From Alphaproteobacteria bacterium (GTDB lineage: Bacteria > Pseudomonadota > Alphaproteobacteria > UBA8366 > GCA-2717185), in assembly GCA_012103325.1 (NCBI GenBank), contig WLWY01000003.1, positions 744,001 through 808,000 on the forward strand: a stretch of DNA of 64,000 nucleotides. The letters run 5' to 3'. Shown in pieces: positions 43,368-51,453 of this stretch. How positions within the stretch are numbered: position 1 is the stretch's first letter; every line of letters begins with the position of its first letter. The notes beneath the pieces were generated by a model, which saw only the letters and a list, made by a program, of their open reading frames with translations, was not told the DNA's origin and made no database searches. The position numbers were made by a program, and so were the translations under genes.

Positions 43368-44912
43368 TTACTCGAACACGATCCGCGGAAAATAAAACGA
43401 CACGATCCAGTTCGGCTGGTCGACGATTTCCGAAATACGCAGGTCGCCGCAAACGCTGCACAGCATATAGGCGTCGACCGGCGCCATGCCATGGGCGGCG
43501 GTCAGCAGGTCGATCATGCCCGACACGGCGTCGCGCGCGCCCGTCATCAAGTCTGGGCCGACGCCAGTCGTAACCTCGTAGCCCTTTTCGTCGAGATGGC
43601 GCGAGACCGGTCCCGGCGTGGTGAAGCGCGGGAAGGGTAAGTTTGCGTTCTTGACCAAATCGAATGTCAGGGTCACGTCCATCGGGCTTTCGATGGCGGT
43701 GCCGCAAATCTCGCCGTCGCCCTGTGCGGCATGGGTGTCGCCGAGCGAGAACAGCGCGCCCTCCACTTCCACGGGCAGATACAGCACGCTGCCCGCCGAG
43801 AGATCGCGGACATCCATGTTGCCGCCGACCCGGCGCGGCGGAACGATGCTGTGATTGCCCGGCTCGGCAGGTGCCAAACCTACAGTGCCGGCGAACGGTT
43901 TCAGTGGGACGCTTCCGTGCTTGCCGTAGAGCGCTGGCGCCAGACTGTCGGCATCGTAGGACCAGATATGCAGAGCCGGGTCTTCGAACTGATCGGCCAG
44001 CAATCCGAACCCTGGAATGTTCGCCGTCCAGCCCCAGCCGGAGGGCTTGAACCCGTCGAGCGTTACCTTGAGCGCATCACCAGGCTGCGCGCCGTCAATG
44101 AAGACAGGCCCGGTCACCGGATTGATCTTCCCGAAATCCAGCGCCCCTATATCAGCGACCGTTGAGTCTGGCGAGAGTTGCCCGCCGGAACTGTCGACCG
44201 TCTCGATTTCCACTGTCGACCCCGGTGCCACCGTCAAGGCGGGCGCGTTGGCGTTGTCCCAGCCGATATGGTGATCGTGCTTGTGGATCGTGTAACCCGG
44301 TTCCATGACCACTCCCTTGCCACTGGCCCAAAGGCGCGAAGCGTCTCTCAGCTGCGCGCCATCTGCTTTATCGGTTGTCTTACGGATGATCTGCGGCACA
44401 AAACGTTCGCTAAACCCCGCCACAAAGGACCAGAAGAGGAGTTTTGCAATATCCGGACCGGTCGCTGGAAACGTCGTCTTCAGCCAAGCAGTGTACTGCT
44501 TCACCAGCTCCGGCAAGTCTATATACTCGAACGGCGGCGTTTCACCATATTTCGGGAACAGCGCTCCTTCAACAATACCGGAAAGGAATAGCAGCATCAG
44601 GACGAGGGCAAAGATGCCGCCATTGAACGGGATCAGGACGATGGACATCCATGACGCCGATAATTCTCGTAACTCGCCAAGGCCGATTTTGGGCAGCCGC
44701 TGCTGAATGCTGACGAATCCGCCGATCAAGCCGGCCACGAAGACAAAAATGACTAAATAGGTCTGCTGCGGCTGAGCCGCATCAATGATAAAATAGAAAT
44801 ATACAAGCAGTGCAAAGATGCACGTGCCTGTCAGGATTACCAGCTTACGGGTAACGGCTTGCAAATGCTTTTGCCGTTCCTGCGCTTCCTCTTCATCTTT
44901 CGAATCCGTCAT
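43368..44912 (-). CDS. Acetamidase/formamidase with N-terminal four-helix membrane domain (composite ORF)
   Basis: One uninterrupted frame of 514 codons. Residues 1-180 hold four hydrophobic helices (about 23-43, 52-68, 90-112, 155-172) with FVAGFSERFVPQIIRKTT, a motif of small membrane proteins of unknown role. Residues 203-514 form a full-length acetamidase/formamidase (FmdA_AmdA): HIGWDNANAPALTVAPG, SGGQLSPDSTV, SLGDTHAAQGDGEICGTAIE and YMLCSVCGDLRISEIVDQPN. M203 (44306) has AAGGGAG five bases upstream, so a 312-residue soluble amidase could also start there. Either a real fusion, two proteins from one frame, or a lost stop. It follows fbaA by five bases and precedes the sulfatase. Confidence 0.8.
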   Translation of the reverse strand: MTDSKDEEEAQERQKHLQAVTRKLVILTGTCIFALLVYFYFIIDAAQPQQTYLVIFVFVAGLIGGFVSIQQRLPKIGLGELRELSASWMSIVLIPFNGGIFALVLMLLFLSGIVEGALFPKYGETPPFEYIDLPELVKQYTAWLKTTFPATGPDIAKLLFWSFVAGFSERFVPQIIRKTTDKADGAQLRDASRLWASGKGVVMEPGYTIHKHDHHIGWDNANAPALTVAPGSTVEIETVDSSGGQLSPDSTVADIGALDFGKINPVTGPVFIDGAQPGDALKVTLDGFKPSGWGWTANIPGFGLLADQFEDPALHIWSYDADSLAPALYGKHGSVPLKPFAGTVGLAPAEPGNHSIVPPRRVGGNMDVRDLSAGSVLYLPVEVEGALFSLGDTHAAQGDGEICGTAIESPMDVTLTFDLVKNANLPFPRFTTPGPVSRHLDEKGYEVTTGVGPDLMTGARDAVSGMIDLLTAAHGMAPVDAYMLCSVCGDLRISEIVDQPNWIVSFYFPRIVFE

Positions 44913-44917
44913 CGCTT

Positions 44918-45994
44918 CTAGCCGGCCGCGATCGAGCGTTCCTTGGAACCGAGATCGTCGAACGCTTGACGGAGCCTGTCCACAATCCCCTTCTCGCCCT
45001 GGCGCAGCCATTTTCGCGGATCGTACAACTTCTTCAACGGTTCACCGGTTTCCGGATGGATCTGGTGCTGGAACGCCGCTCCATTCTCCGTCACATAGGC
45101 GCCGACTGCCTCGGCGAAGGCGAACTGGGTGTCGGTGTCGATGTTCATCTTGAAGACGCCGTAGCGGATCGCCTCGGAAATCGCCGCCGTCTCCGAACCG
45201 GAACCGCCATGGAAGACGAGATCCAGCGGCGTTTCGCTGGCGAGGCCATGGGTGCTCCGCACAAGGTCCTGCGAGTTCTTCAAAATTTCCGGCCGCAGCT
45301 GCACGTTTCCGGGTTTGTAGACGCCGTGCACATTGCCGAATGACGCGGCCAGCGAGAAATGGCCGATCGGGCTGAGCCGGTCATAGGCAGCCAGCACGTC
45401 TTCCGGCTGGGTATAGAGCTTCGCGTTGTCCGCAGCGTCGAATTCGGAGCCGACACCGTCTTCTTCACCGCCGGTGATGCCCAGTTCGATCTCCAGGCTC
45501 ATCTCCAGCGGCACCAGCTTCTCGAGAACACGCTCGCAGTCGTTCAGATTGTCGTCGAGATCGTCTTCCGAAAGATCGAGCATGTGGGAGCTAAACAACG
45601 GCGGTCGCCCCTGCCGGCGTTCCTCGGCGCTGCGTTCGATCATACCATCGACCCAGCCGAGCAGCTTGCGGTTCGCATGATCCGTATGCAGCACGACGCA
45701 GATGCCGTAATGCTCGGCCAAAAGGGCGACGTGCCGCGCCGCGGAAACCGCGCCCAGAACCATTGCATCCTGCTGATTGGCGAGCCCCTGCCCCGCAAAA
45801 TAGGCCGCACCGCCGTTGGACAGCTGAATGATGACATCGGACCGGTTCTGCGCCGCAGCTTCCATCACCGCGTTGATCGAATTCGTGCCCACGACATTGA
45901 CCGCCGGTAGGGCGTAGCCGTTTTCCTTACAATGTCCCACTAGGGCCTTGTAGGCATCGCCATACACCACGCCCGGCGTCAATTCCAGTCCCAT
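44918..45994 (-). CDS. fbaA: Class II fructose-bisphosphate aldolase
   Basis: A 358-residue zinc aldolase of the class IIA (E. coli FbaA) type, cleaving fructose 1,6-bisphosphate to the triose phosphates or the reverse. LPAVNVVGTNSINAVMEAA at the start, zinc-site VVLHTDHANR, MSLEIELGITGGEEDGV, ASFGNVHGVYKPG, FHGGSGSE and MNIDTDTQFAF are characteristic, and length matches. It is preceded by a LysR gene (92-base gap) and followed after five bases by the membrane-amidase gene. Whether it serves central metabolism or a local sulfated-substrate pathway is not settled. Confidence 0.93.
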   Translation of the reverse strand: MGLELTPGVVYGDAYKALVGHCKENGYALPAVNVVGTNSINAVMEAAAQNRSDVIIQLSNGGAAYFAGQGLANQQDAMVLGAVSAARHVALLAEHYGICVVLHTDHANRKLLGWVDGMIERSAEERRQGRPPLFSSHMLDLSEDDLDDNLNDCERVLEKLVPLEMSLEIELGITGGEEDGVGSEFDAADNAKLYTQPEDVLAAYDRLSPIGHFSLAASFGNVHGVYKPGNVQLRPEILKNSQDLVRSTHGLASETPLDLVFHGGSGSETAAISEAIRYGVFKMNIDTDTQFAFAEAVGAYVTENGAAFQHQIHPETGEPLKKLYDPRKWLRQGEKGIVDRLRQAFDDLGSKERSIAAG

Positions 45995-46086
45995 TCAAAT
46001 GTCCTTTCGCTCAATACGGTTCAGCAATTCTCATGCAATACGGCGATGATAAAGCCATTCGCCGGTGGGAGAAACCGGCGCGGCCT

Positions 46087-46998
46087 TTAACTGTCCAAAA
46101 GATCGGGGATGTTGGCGCGCAGCATCTCGATAAGGGCCATGGCCGAGGCGCCGCGAACACTGCCGCGGCGTTGCACCAGCACGACCGGCAACTGTGCGGT
46201 CAGCGTATCCACGGCGACGAGCCGTAGGCTGCCATTGCGCACTTCTTCCTGCACATTTCGCTTCGGCATTAGGGCGATCCCGAACCCTGCTTCCACCAGC
46301 CGCTTCTGCGCTGTCAGACTATCGACGGTCGTGATCTGCGGATCGGTCACGCCATCGGCGGCGAGTTGCGCATCGAGCAGACTGCCGTATGATTCCGGCT
46401 GGTTGCGATTCGCGGGGAACCCCAGCCAGCGGTCCGTTGCGAAGGGTTTCAGGTTTTTTCGCCGTTGCACGGTCACCTGGTGGTCGGCAGGGATCACGAC
46501 ATAGAGCCGCTCCGAGCCAAGCGAGGAGGTTTCCAGGCGGGTATCCGCATCCTCGAAATAGCGCAGACCGATGGCGGCCTCGCCGCGGCGCACCAGATCG
46601 CTCACCTCGCGGCTGTTCGCGGTCTGCAGGTCGACGCGAATGTTTTCGTATTCGCTCTGAAAGCGGCGCAGCACGTCGACGAGGTAGCTGTCGGCGATGG
46701 TACCGACGACCGCCAGGGTCAGCGCGCCGTCCGTTCGTTCCAAACTTTCCCGGACGGCATTATAGCCATCCTGAACCGCTGCCAGCGCGTCTTCCGCATG
46801 GGGCAGCAGCGATTTTCCGGCGCGCGTCAGCCCGATCTGACGGCCACGCCGCTCGAACAGGGGCGTACCAAGCGTCTTCTCCAGCAGGTCGATACGGCGG
46901 CTGATCGCCGGTTGCGAACGGTGCAGCAGCGCCGACGCCTTGGTGAAACCGCCGGCTTCGGCAACGGTAACGAATGCCTTCAACTCGTCCAGAGTCAT
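46087..46998 (-). CDS. LysR-family transcriptional regulator
   Basis: A 303-residue regulator. The HTH occupies residues 3-60 (LDELKAFVTVAEAGGFTKAS followed by HRSQPAISRRIDLLEKTLGT and PLFERRGR), then the effector domain from about 90 (GALTLAVVGTIADSYLVDVL). ATG 46998 is secure as the motif begins at once. It is divergent from the PEP-mutase-like gene at 47098 and lies ahead of fbaA, the amidase and sulfatase on its own strand, so its target could be either side. The effector is unknown. Confidence 0.92.
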   Translation of the reverse strand: MTLDELKAFVTVAEAGGFTKASALLHRSQPAISRRIDLLEKTLGTPLFERRGRQIGLTRAGKSLLPHAEDALAAVQDGYNAVRESLERTDGALTLAVVGTIADSYLVDVLRRFQSEYENIRVDLQTANSREVSDLVRRGEAAIGLRYFEDADTRLETSSLGSERLYVVIPADHQVTVQRRKNLKPFATDRWLGFPANRNQPESYGSLLDAQLAADGVTDPQITTVDSLTAQKRLVEAGFGIALMPKRNVQEEVRNGSLRLVAVDTLTAQLPVVLVQRRGSVRGASAMALIEMLRANIPDLLDS

Positions 46999-47097
46999 AT
47001 CATCAGTTTTCCTGATATAATCTAGAGATATTATGCATTAGACAAATGGCAGGTCCATCGGTCAAGCTGATCAAAATTCAGACATTGGAGGCACAAA
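46999..47097. promoter_or_regulatory. Divergent promoter region with AT-rich inverted repeats
   Basis: The 99 bases between the LysR gene and the PEP-mutase-like gene contain ATATCA (46998-47003) with TGATAT (47013-47018), and ATAAT (47017-47021) with ATTAT (47030-47034). The second centre, ATAATCTAGAGATATTAT, resembles a T-N11-A LysR box. These are the likely regulator sites. GGAGG at 47088-47092 is the ribosome site of the + strand gene. Confidence 0.5.
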
Positions 47098-47937
47098 ATG
47101 ACCGACCAGCTCAGCAAAGCGAATACGTTCATGGCCCTGCATGAACGGCAGGAACCCATGCTCATCCCGAACCCGTGGGACGCCGGGAGCGCCAAGTTGC
47201 TCGCCAGCCTCGGCTTCGAAGCCCTGGCAACCACGAGTGCGGGGGCGTGTTTCACGCAGGGTACGACAACGGCCGACGCGGATCTGATCTTGGAGAATTG
47301 CCGCGCGATTTGCGAGGCGACCGATCTGCCGGTGACGATAGATTCCGAAAATTGTTTTGCCGACGATCCGGCCGAAGCTGCGAAGATGATACCTTTGTCT
47401 TACGAGGCCGGCGCCGTCGGCGGCTCCATCGAAGACGCGACCGGCGACCGCGACAACCCGGTCTATGAATTTTCCCTCGCCGTCGACCGTGTGCAGGCCG
47501 CAGTCGAGGCGGCACGCGCCCTACCTGTGCCCTTCGTGTTGACCGCCCGGGCCGACGGTCTGCTCTTCGGCGGCGGCGACATCGACGACATCATCCGCCG
47601 CCTACAGGCGTTCGAGGAAGTCGGCGCCGACGTGCTCTATCCTCCCCGCGTGCAAACCATCGAAGAAATGAAAATTGTGATGGATGCGGTCAGCAAGCCA
47701 GTCAATATCGTCATGGGCTTAGCCGATCCGACGATCACCCTGCCACAACTGGCCGAAATCGGCGTACGCCGCATCAGCATCGGCGCCGGGCTGTCCCGCG
47801 TCGCGCTGAACGCCTTCATGCGGGCGGCACAGGAGATGAAGGACGGCCGCTTCGGCTTCATCAACGATATGATCAGCTTCGGCGATGTGAAGCGAGGTTT
47901 TGGCGAAGGTGGCGGGCGCAAAAGGTTTGGAGAATAG
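47098..47937 (+). CDS. Isocitrate lyase/PEP mutase family protein
   Basis: A 279-residue TIM-barrel enzyme. The N-terminal IPNPWDAGSAKLLASLGFEA and TTSAGACF are typical of the oxaloacetate decarboxylase/methylisocitrate lyase-like branch, with the metal-site acidic cluster in VTIDSENCFADDP and GSIEDATGD and the conserved LTARADGLLFGG. These enzymes make or break C-C or C-P bonds next to a carboxylate; the exact reaction is not predictable. The motif DSEN replaces the usual DxDxG. It is divergent from a LysR gene that probably controls it. The luciferase-like gene follows after 75 bases. Confidence 0.9.
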   Translation: MTDQLSKANTFMALHERQEPMLIPNPWDAGSAKLLASLGFEALATTSAGACFTQGTTTADADLILENCRAICEATDLPVTIDSENCFADDPAEAAKMIPLSYEAGAVGGSIEDATGDRDNPVYEFSLAVDRVQAAVEAARALPVPFVLTARADGLLFGGGDIDDIIRRLQAFEEVGADVLYPPRVQTIEEMKIVMDAVSKPVNIVMGLADPTITLPQLAEIGVRRISIGAGLSRVALNAFMRAAQEMKDGRFGFINDMISFGDVKRGFGEGGGRKRFGE

Positions 47938-48012
47938 CAATCTCTCTCTAGCATCTAGCACCGACCCGTCTCCCGGCTTAGGCTATATCGGGAAACGGTA
48001 AGAGGTGCAGAT

Positions 48013-49011
48013 ATGCGCATCGGCATGTTTACGGCGATGCAATGGTCGCCGGAAGAAGACCCGGCGGCGGTTCTGACGGCGCTGCGCGAACAGGTGCGGG
48101 CCGCCCGCGACAACGGCTTTTCGGCGCTGATCATGGGGCAGCATCTGCTGACCGGGCCGGTCGGCATGTTCCAGACCAATCCGCTGCTCGGCCTGCTGAC
48201 GGAAGACGCGGCGGGGATGCAGATCGGGCCCGGCGTGTTGCTGCTGTCGATGATGAACCCGGTGCTGGCGGCGGAGGAAGCGGCCACCATCGACTGGCTG
48301 TCGGACGGCAACTACGTGCTCTGCGCCGGTCTCGGCTACCGCCCGGAGGAATTTCAGGCCATGGGCGTGGAGATGCGCCAGCGCGTCGGCCGCCTGACCG
48401 AAGGGCTGGACGTCATCAAACGGCTGTGGACCGAAGACAGCGTCACCCATCACGGCAAGCACTTCCAACTCGACGATGCCAAGGCGAGCGTCAAGCCGAA
48501 GCAGTCGCCGCGTCCGCCGATTTGGCTCGGCGGCGATGTGGAACCCGCCGTGCGCCGGGCGGCGCGGATCGCCGACGCTTGGTGCGTCGCGCCGACCCTG
48601 TCGACGGAATCGATGCTAGCCTATCTGGAGGTCTTCCGGGAGGAACGCCGCAAGACCGGCCAGTCCGAAGAGGTCGACACGCCGGTCATCCGCGAATGCT
48701 TCGTCGGGCGAGACGCGGCGCATGCGCGCGAGGTCAGCCGCGGGCTGTTGCTGTACAAGTACCGCGCTTACGCATCCTGGGGTCAGGGCGAGACGACGCA
48801 AGGCGACTTCGATTCCGCCTTCGACGATTTCACGAAGGGCCGGTTCCTGATCGGTGACTCCGAACAGGTGAAAGACGAAATATTGCACTATGCCGAGATC
48901 GCCCGCACCGATAACTTCCTGCTGCGCATGCAATGGCCCGGCCTGGACCATAAGGAAGCCATGGGTAACATCGAGCGCGTCGGAAAAATCATCGCGGATC
49001 TCGTGTCCTGA
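48013..49011 (+). CDS. LLM-class (luciferase-like) flavin-dependent oxidoreductase
   Basis: A 332-residue bacterial-luciferase-fold protein using FMNH2 or F420. The N-terminal MRIGMFTAMQWSPEEDP, DWLSDGNYVLCAGLGYRPEE with the cofactor loop, the helix MRQRVGRLTEGLDVIKRLWT with VTHHGKHFQL and RPPIWLGGDVEPAVRRAARI are the standard landmarks. Such enzymes oxidise small carbon or sulfur compounds. AGAGGTG lies just before ATG 48013. It is separated by 130 palindrome-rich bases from the CoA transferase. Substrate and cofactor remain open. Confidence 0.9.
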   Translation: MRIGMFTAMQWSPEEDPAAVLTALREQVRAARDNGFSALIMGQHLLTGPVGMFQTNPLLGLLTEDAAGMQIGPGVLLLSMMNPVLAAEEAATIDWLSDGNYVLCAGLGYRPEEFQAMGVEMRQRVGRLTEGLDVIKRLWTEDSVTHHGKHFQLDDAKASVKPKQSPRPPIWLGGDVEPAVRRAARIADAWCVAPTLSTESMLAYLEVFREERRKTGQSEEVDTPVIRECFVGRDAAHAREVSRGLLLYKYRAYASWGQGETTQGDFDSAFDDFTKGRFLIGDSEQVKDEILHYAEIARTDNFLLRMQWPGLDHKEAMGNIERVGKIIADLVS

Positions 49012-49012
49012 T

Positions 49013-49131
49013 CGTGAAATTCAAATGATTGAATTTCGCGTGAATCAGCACACTCACTATAAGACTATCGTGTGATTCAGATCCTAAATTTCCTCGCATA
49101 TAATGCGAGGAACTTAAGAATCATCACACTA
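49013..49131. promoter_or_regulatory. Palindrome-rich AT-rich leader upstream of CoA transferase
   Basis: Three structures fill this gap. A 12-bp stem at 49013-49040 (GAAATTCAA / TTGAATTTC core, four-base loop) directly follows the luciferase-like stop; CCTCGCAT (49092-49099) and ATGCGAGG (49103-49110) form an 8-bp stem; and GAATCAnCACACT occurs at 49042-49054 and 49119-49131, with its inverted core TGTGATTC at 49071-49078. The first hairpin could end transcription and the repeats could be operators for a regulator encoded elsewhere. Confidence 0.6.
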
Positions 49132-49141
49132 GGATAACTAA

Positions 49142-50317
49142 ATGAGTTTTGAAAAGCCGTATGAGGGCCTGCGCGTCGTCGATCTGAGCCAGGGCGTTGC
49201 CGGCCCTTACTGTGCGATGCTGCTGGCGCGGCAAGGTGCGGACGTGATCAAGGTGGAGCCGATCGGCGGCGACTGGTCGCGTATGCTGGCCCCGGTCTAT
49301 GGCGACAATACCGCCTACTCGATCCCCGCCAATATCGGCAAGCGCAGCCTGGCCGTCGACCTCAAGGCCGAGGCCGGGCGCGCCATCGTCGAGCGCCTAT
49401 TGCCGGACGCGGACGTTTTTCTGGAGGGTTTCAGGCCCGGCGTCATCGACCGGCTAGGCTATTCCTACGATCGTCTGTCGGCGCTCAACGCCGGCCTGAT
49501 CTATCTTTCGATTTCCGGCTTCGGTCAGGAAGGCCCCCTGCGCGAGAAACCGGCGATGGACCCGGTACTACAGGCCTTCACCGGCTTCATGGCGGAGAAT
49601 AAGGGCCCGGACGGCATCCCGCACCGCACGCCGACCATCATCAACGACATGTCGACGGCGCTCTATGCCCAACAGGCGGTCGCCGCAGCGCTGTATGCGC
49701 GACGCGACGACCCGCGCGGCCGGCGCATCAATGTCAGCCTGATGGAAGCTGCCGCCAATCTGCAAAGCGTCCGTCTCATGAGCGGTTACCGCGACGGCCC
49801 CTTTAAGCCCAGCATGGCGCCGAACGGAGTCTTCCCAACCAAAGCAGGCTCGATCCAGATCGTTGTCATCCGCGACCATGACTTCGTAAAGTTCTGCGCG
49901 GCGCTCGGTCGGGCGGATTTAAGCAGCGACCTACGCTTCAGCACCGGTGAGGGCCGGCGCGAAAATGCCGATGCGCTTTACGAGGTCGTCAATGCGCGAT
50001 TGCAGGAGGAGCCGGCGACCTACTGGCGAGACGCCTTCACCGAGGTCGGGCTGCAGAACGAAATCGTGCAGACCTATGATGAGTTCGTGCAACACCCGCA
50101 TGTCGAGGAGACGGGCCTCATTTCGTGGCTCACCCATCCCGGCTCGGCGGACGCCTGGCCGACGCCCAACGTTCCCGGCCTGCCGCGTCTCAACCCGGAT
50201 GCACCGCAGGATGTCGCGCCGCGCAACGGCCAGCACACGCGCGAGATCCTCGCCGAGTTGGATTACAGCGCGACCGACATCGACGCGCTGGCCGCCGACG
50301 GCGTCATCAGAGTCTAG
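49142..50317 (+). CDS. CaiB/BaiF family (class III) CoA transferase
   Basis: A 391-residue CoA transferase paralogous to that at 8155. LRVVDLSQGVAGPYCAMLLA followed by RQGADVIKVEPIGGDWSR, then NIGKRSLAVDLKAEAGRAIV and the Asp-containing NDMSTALYAQQAVAAAL at the catalytic position; the C-terminal NGQHTREILAELDY is typical. AGGA is seven bases before ATG 49142. The VOC gene begins seven bases after the stop, in the same transcript. The acid acceptor is unknown. Confidence 0.92.
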   Translation: MSFEKPYEGLRVVDLSQGVAGPYCAMLLARQGADVIKVEPIGGDWSRMLAPVYGDNTAYSIPANIGKRSLAVDLKAEAGRAIVERLLPDADVFLEGFRPGVIDRLGYSYDRLSALNAGLIYLSISGFGQEGPLREKPAMDPVLQAFTGFMAENKGPDGIPHRTPTIINDMSTALYAQQAVAAALYARRDDPRGRRINVSLMEAAANLQSVRLMSGYRDGPFKPSMAPNGVFPTKAGSIQIVVIRDHDFVKFCAALGRADLSSDLRFSTGEGRRENADALYEVVNARLQEEPATYWRDAFTEVGLQNEIVQTYDEFVQHPHVEETGLISWLTHPGSADAWPTPNVPGLPRLNPDAPQDVAPRNGQHTREILAELDYSATDIDALAADGVIRV

Positions 50318-50324
50318 CGGCACA

Positions 50325-51080
50325 ATGACGGACCAGGACGACATTACCTTCCTGGAGACGTTTCGCGCCAACATCGAACGCTTCCTCATCCTCGGCGCCG
50401 CGCCAACAGAGGACCCGTTATGGGGCGGCAAAGCGCTGACGAAGATGAAGGAGGCGCTGAAGGATCCGGAATTTCGCGACCTGCGCCGCGACATCAACCG
50501 CATGAAGGGCCGAGCTACAGAAATTCTAGAGGGACTCGGCATCGGCTGCACCTTCGAGCAGTACCCGCCGCCCGCCGTCGGCGGCCCGGTCGTGAAGCTG
50601 CCGCTGTTCGACCTCATCACCGACAATCAGTCGCTGCATACGATCGACGGCGCGGCTTTTACCGACAAGATCGACGAAGCGATCGGCCTGCTGCGTAATG
50701 CAGCGACTATCGGCCCCGCCTCGCCCTTCTTCATCGTTAGCGATCTTGTGCGCAGCCTCGACTTCTACCAACGGATGCTCGGCTTCGATTGCCGCTACAA
50801 GACACCGGAAGACGAGCCCTTCTTTGCCATCGTGGGCCGCGGCAGTGCGCAGTTCCTGTTCAAGGCCGTCGACATCGCACCACAGCCCAACCCCGTGCAG
50901 CACGAAGGGGCGGCATGGGATGCGTTCGTCCACACATCCGATCCCGACGCGCTGGCGGCTGAAATTTCCGACCGTGGCGTAACGTTTCACACGCCGCTTG
51001 CGAACACCGAAGACGGGCTGCGCGGTTTCGCGGTCGCCGACCCAGACGGCTACGTGCTGTTCTTCGGCCGCCCCGTGTAA
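50325..51080 (+). CDS. VOC family protein with an extra N-terminal domain
   Basis: A 251-residue protein. Residues 125-251 form a VOC domain (FFIVSDLVRSLDFYQRMLGF and ADPDGYVLFFGRPV), like glyoxalase/bleomycin-resistance proteins, though the first metal histidine is replaced in the opening strand. The first 110 residues (TFRANIERFLILGAAPTEDP, WGGKALTKMKEALKDPEFR) are helical, hydrophilic and not recognised. ATG 50325 lies seven bases after the CoA transferase stop, so the two are coupled. Its role may be a lyase or binding protein for the CoA-linked pathway. Confidence 0.8.
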   Translation: MTDQDDITFLETFRANIERFLILGAAPTEDPLWGGKALTKMKEALKDPEFRDLRRDINRMKGRATEILEGLGIGCTFEQYPPPAVGGPVVKLPLFDLITDNQSLHTIDGAAFTDKIDEAIGLLRNAATIGPASPFFIVSDLVRSLDFYQRMLGFDCRYKTPEDEPFFAIVGRGSAQFLFKAVDIAPQPNPVQHEGAAWDAFVHTSDPDALAAEISDRGVTFHTPLANTEDGLRGFAVADPDGYVLFFGRPV

Positions 51081-51084
51081 CGAG

Positions 51085-51102
51085 CGAAAGCACTCTTTCG
51101 CG
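51085..51102 (+). terminator. Small hairpin after the CoA transferase-VOC pair
   Basis: GCGAAAG (51085-51091) and CTTTCGC (51096-51102) form a perfect 7-bp stem with a four-base loop, four bases after the VOC stop. No T-run follows, so it is at best a weak terminator or mRNA 3' end stabiliser. The next 205 bases before the small lipoprotein hold nothing recognised. Confidence 0.4.
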
Positions 51103-51307
51103 CATACCGTTCGAGCGCTGCATTCACAAAATCTTGAGCTTCGTATCCGTCCTCACGGGTTGCCGAAGCCACATGCGACACCATGTACAGCTCAAATAAC
51201 CGCAACCATAAGCGTTCCGGTATTTCAACAACCGCATGCGCGCGACAACGAATGTCTCAAGGCAGACGTTTCAGCCGCCATTGCGGACCCAAAAAGGAGA
51301 CACCATT

Positions 51308-51436
51308 GTGTATCGACCCAATTTGAAAATCATGATGCTTCTGCTCATCGCAGGGCTCGGGCTCAGCGCCTGTCAGGTCACGCCCCTGGGCGACGACGGC
51401 CCCGGTTCCTATCGCAGCACCATTTCGGAGCCCTGA
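51308..51436 (+). CDS. Very small lipoprotein (42 aa)
   Basis: GTG 51308 has AAAGGAG eight bases upstream, fixing a start not seen if only long frames are considered. The product MYRPNLKIMMLLLIAGLGLS followed by AC is a lipoprotein signal with lipobox LSAC (C22). The mature part is only 21 residues (QVTPLGDDGPGSYRSTISEP). Such peptides resemble entericidin-size envelope lipoproteins by size only. It converges with the serine hydrolase gene 18 bases away. Confidence 0.6.
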   Translation: MYRPNLKIMMLLLIAGLGLSACQVTPLGDDGPGSYRSTISEP

Positions 51437-51453
51437 TCGGCGCGCGGCGCTTT

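Noticed and set aside
49013..49131. Possible CRISPR-like or tandem array
   Set aside because: Only three copies of a short motif, one inverted, with unequal spacing; better explained as operator sites and hairpins.
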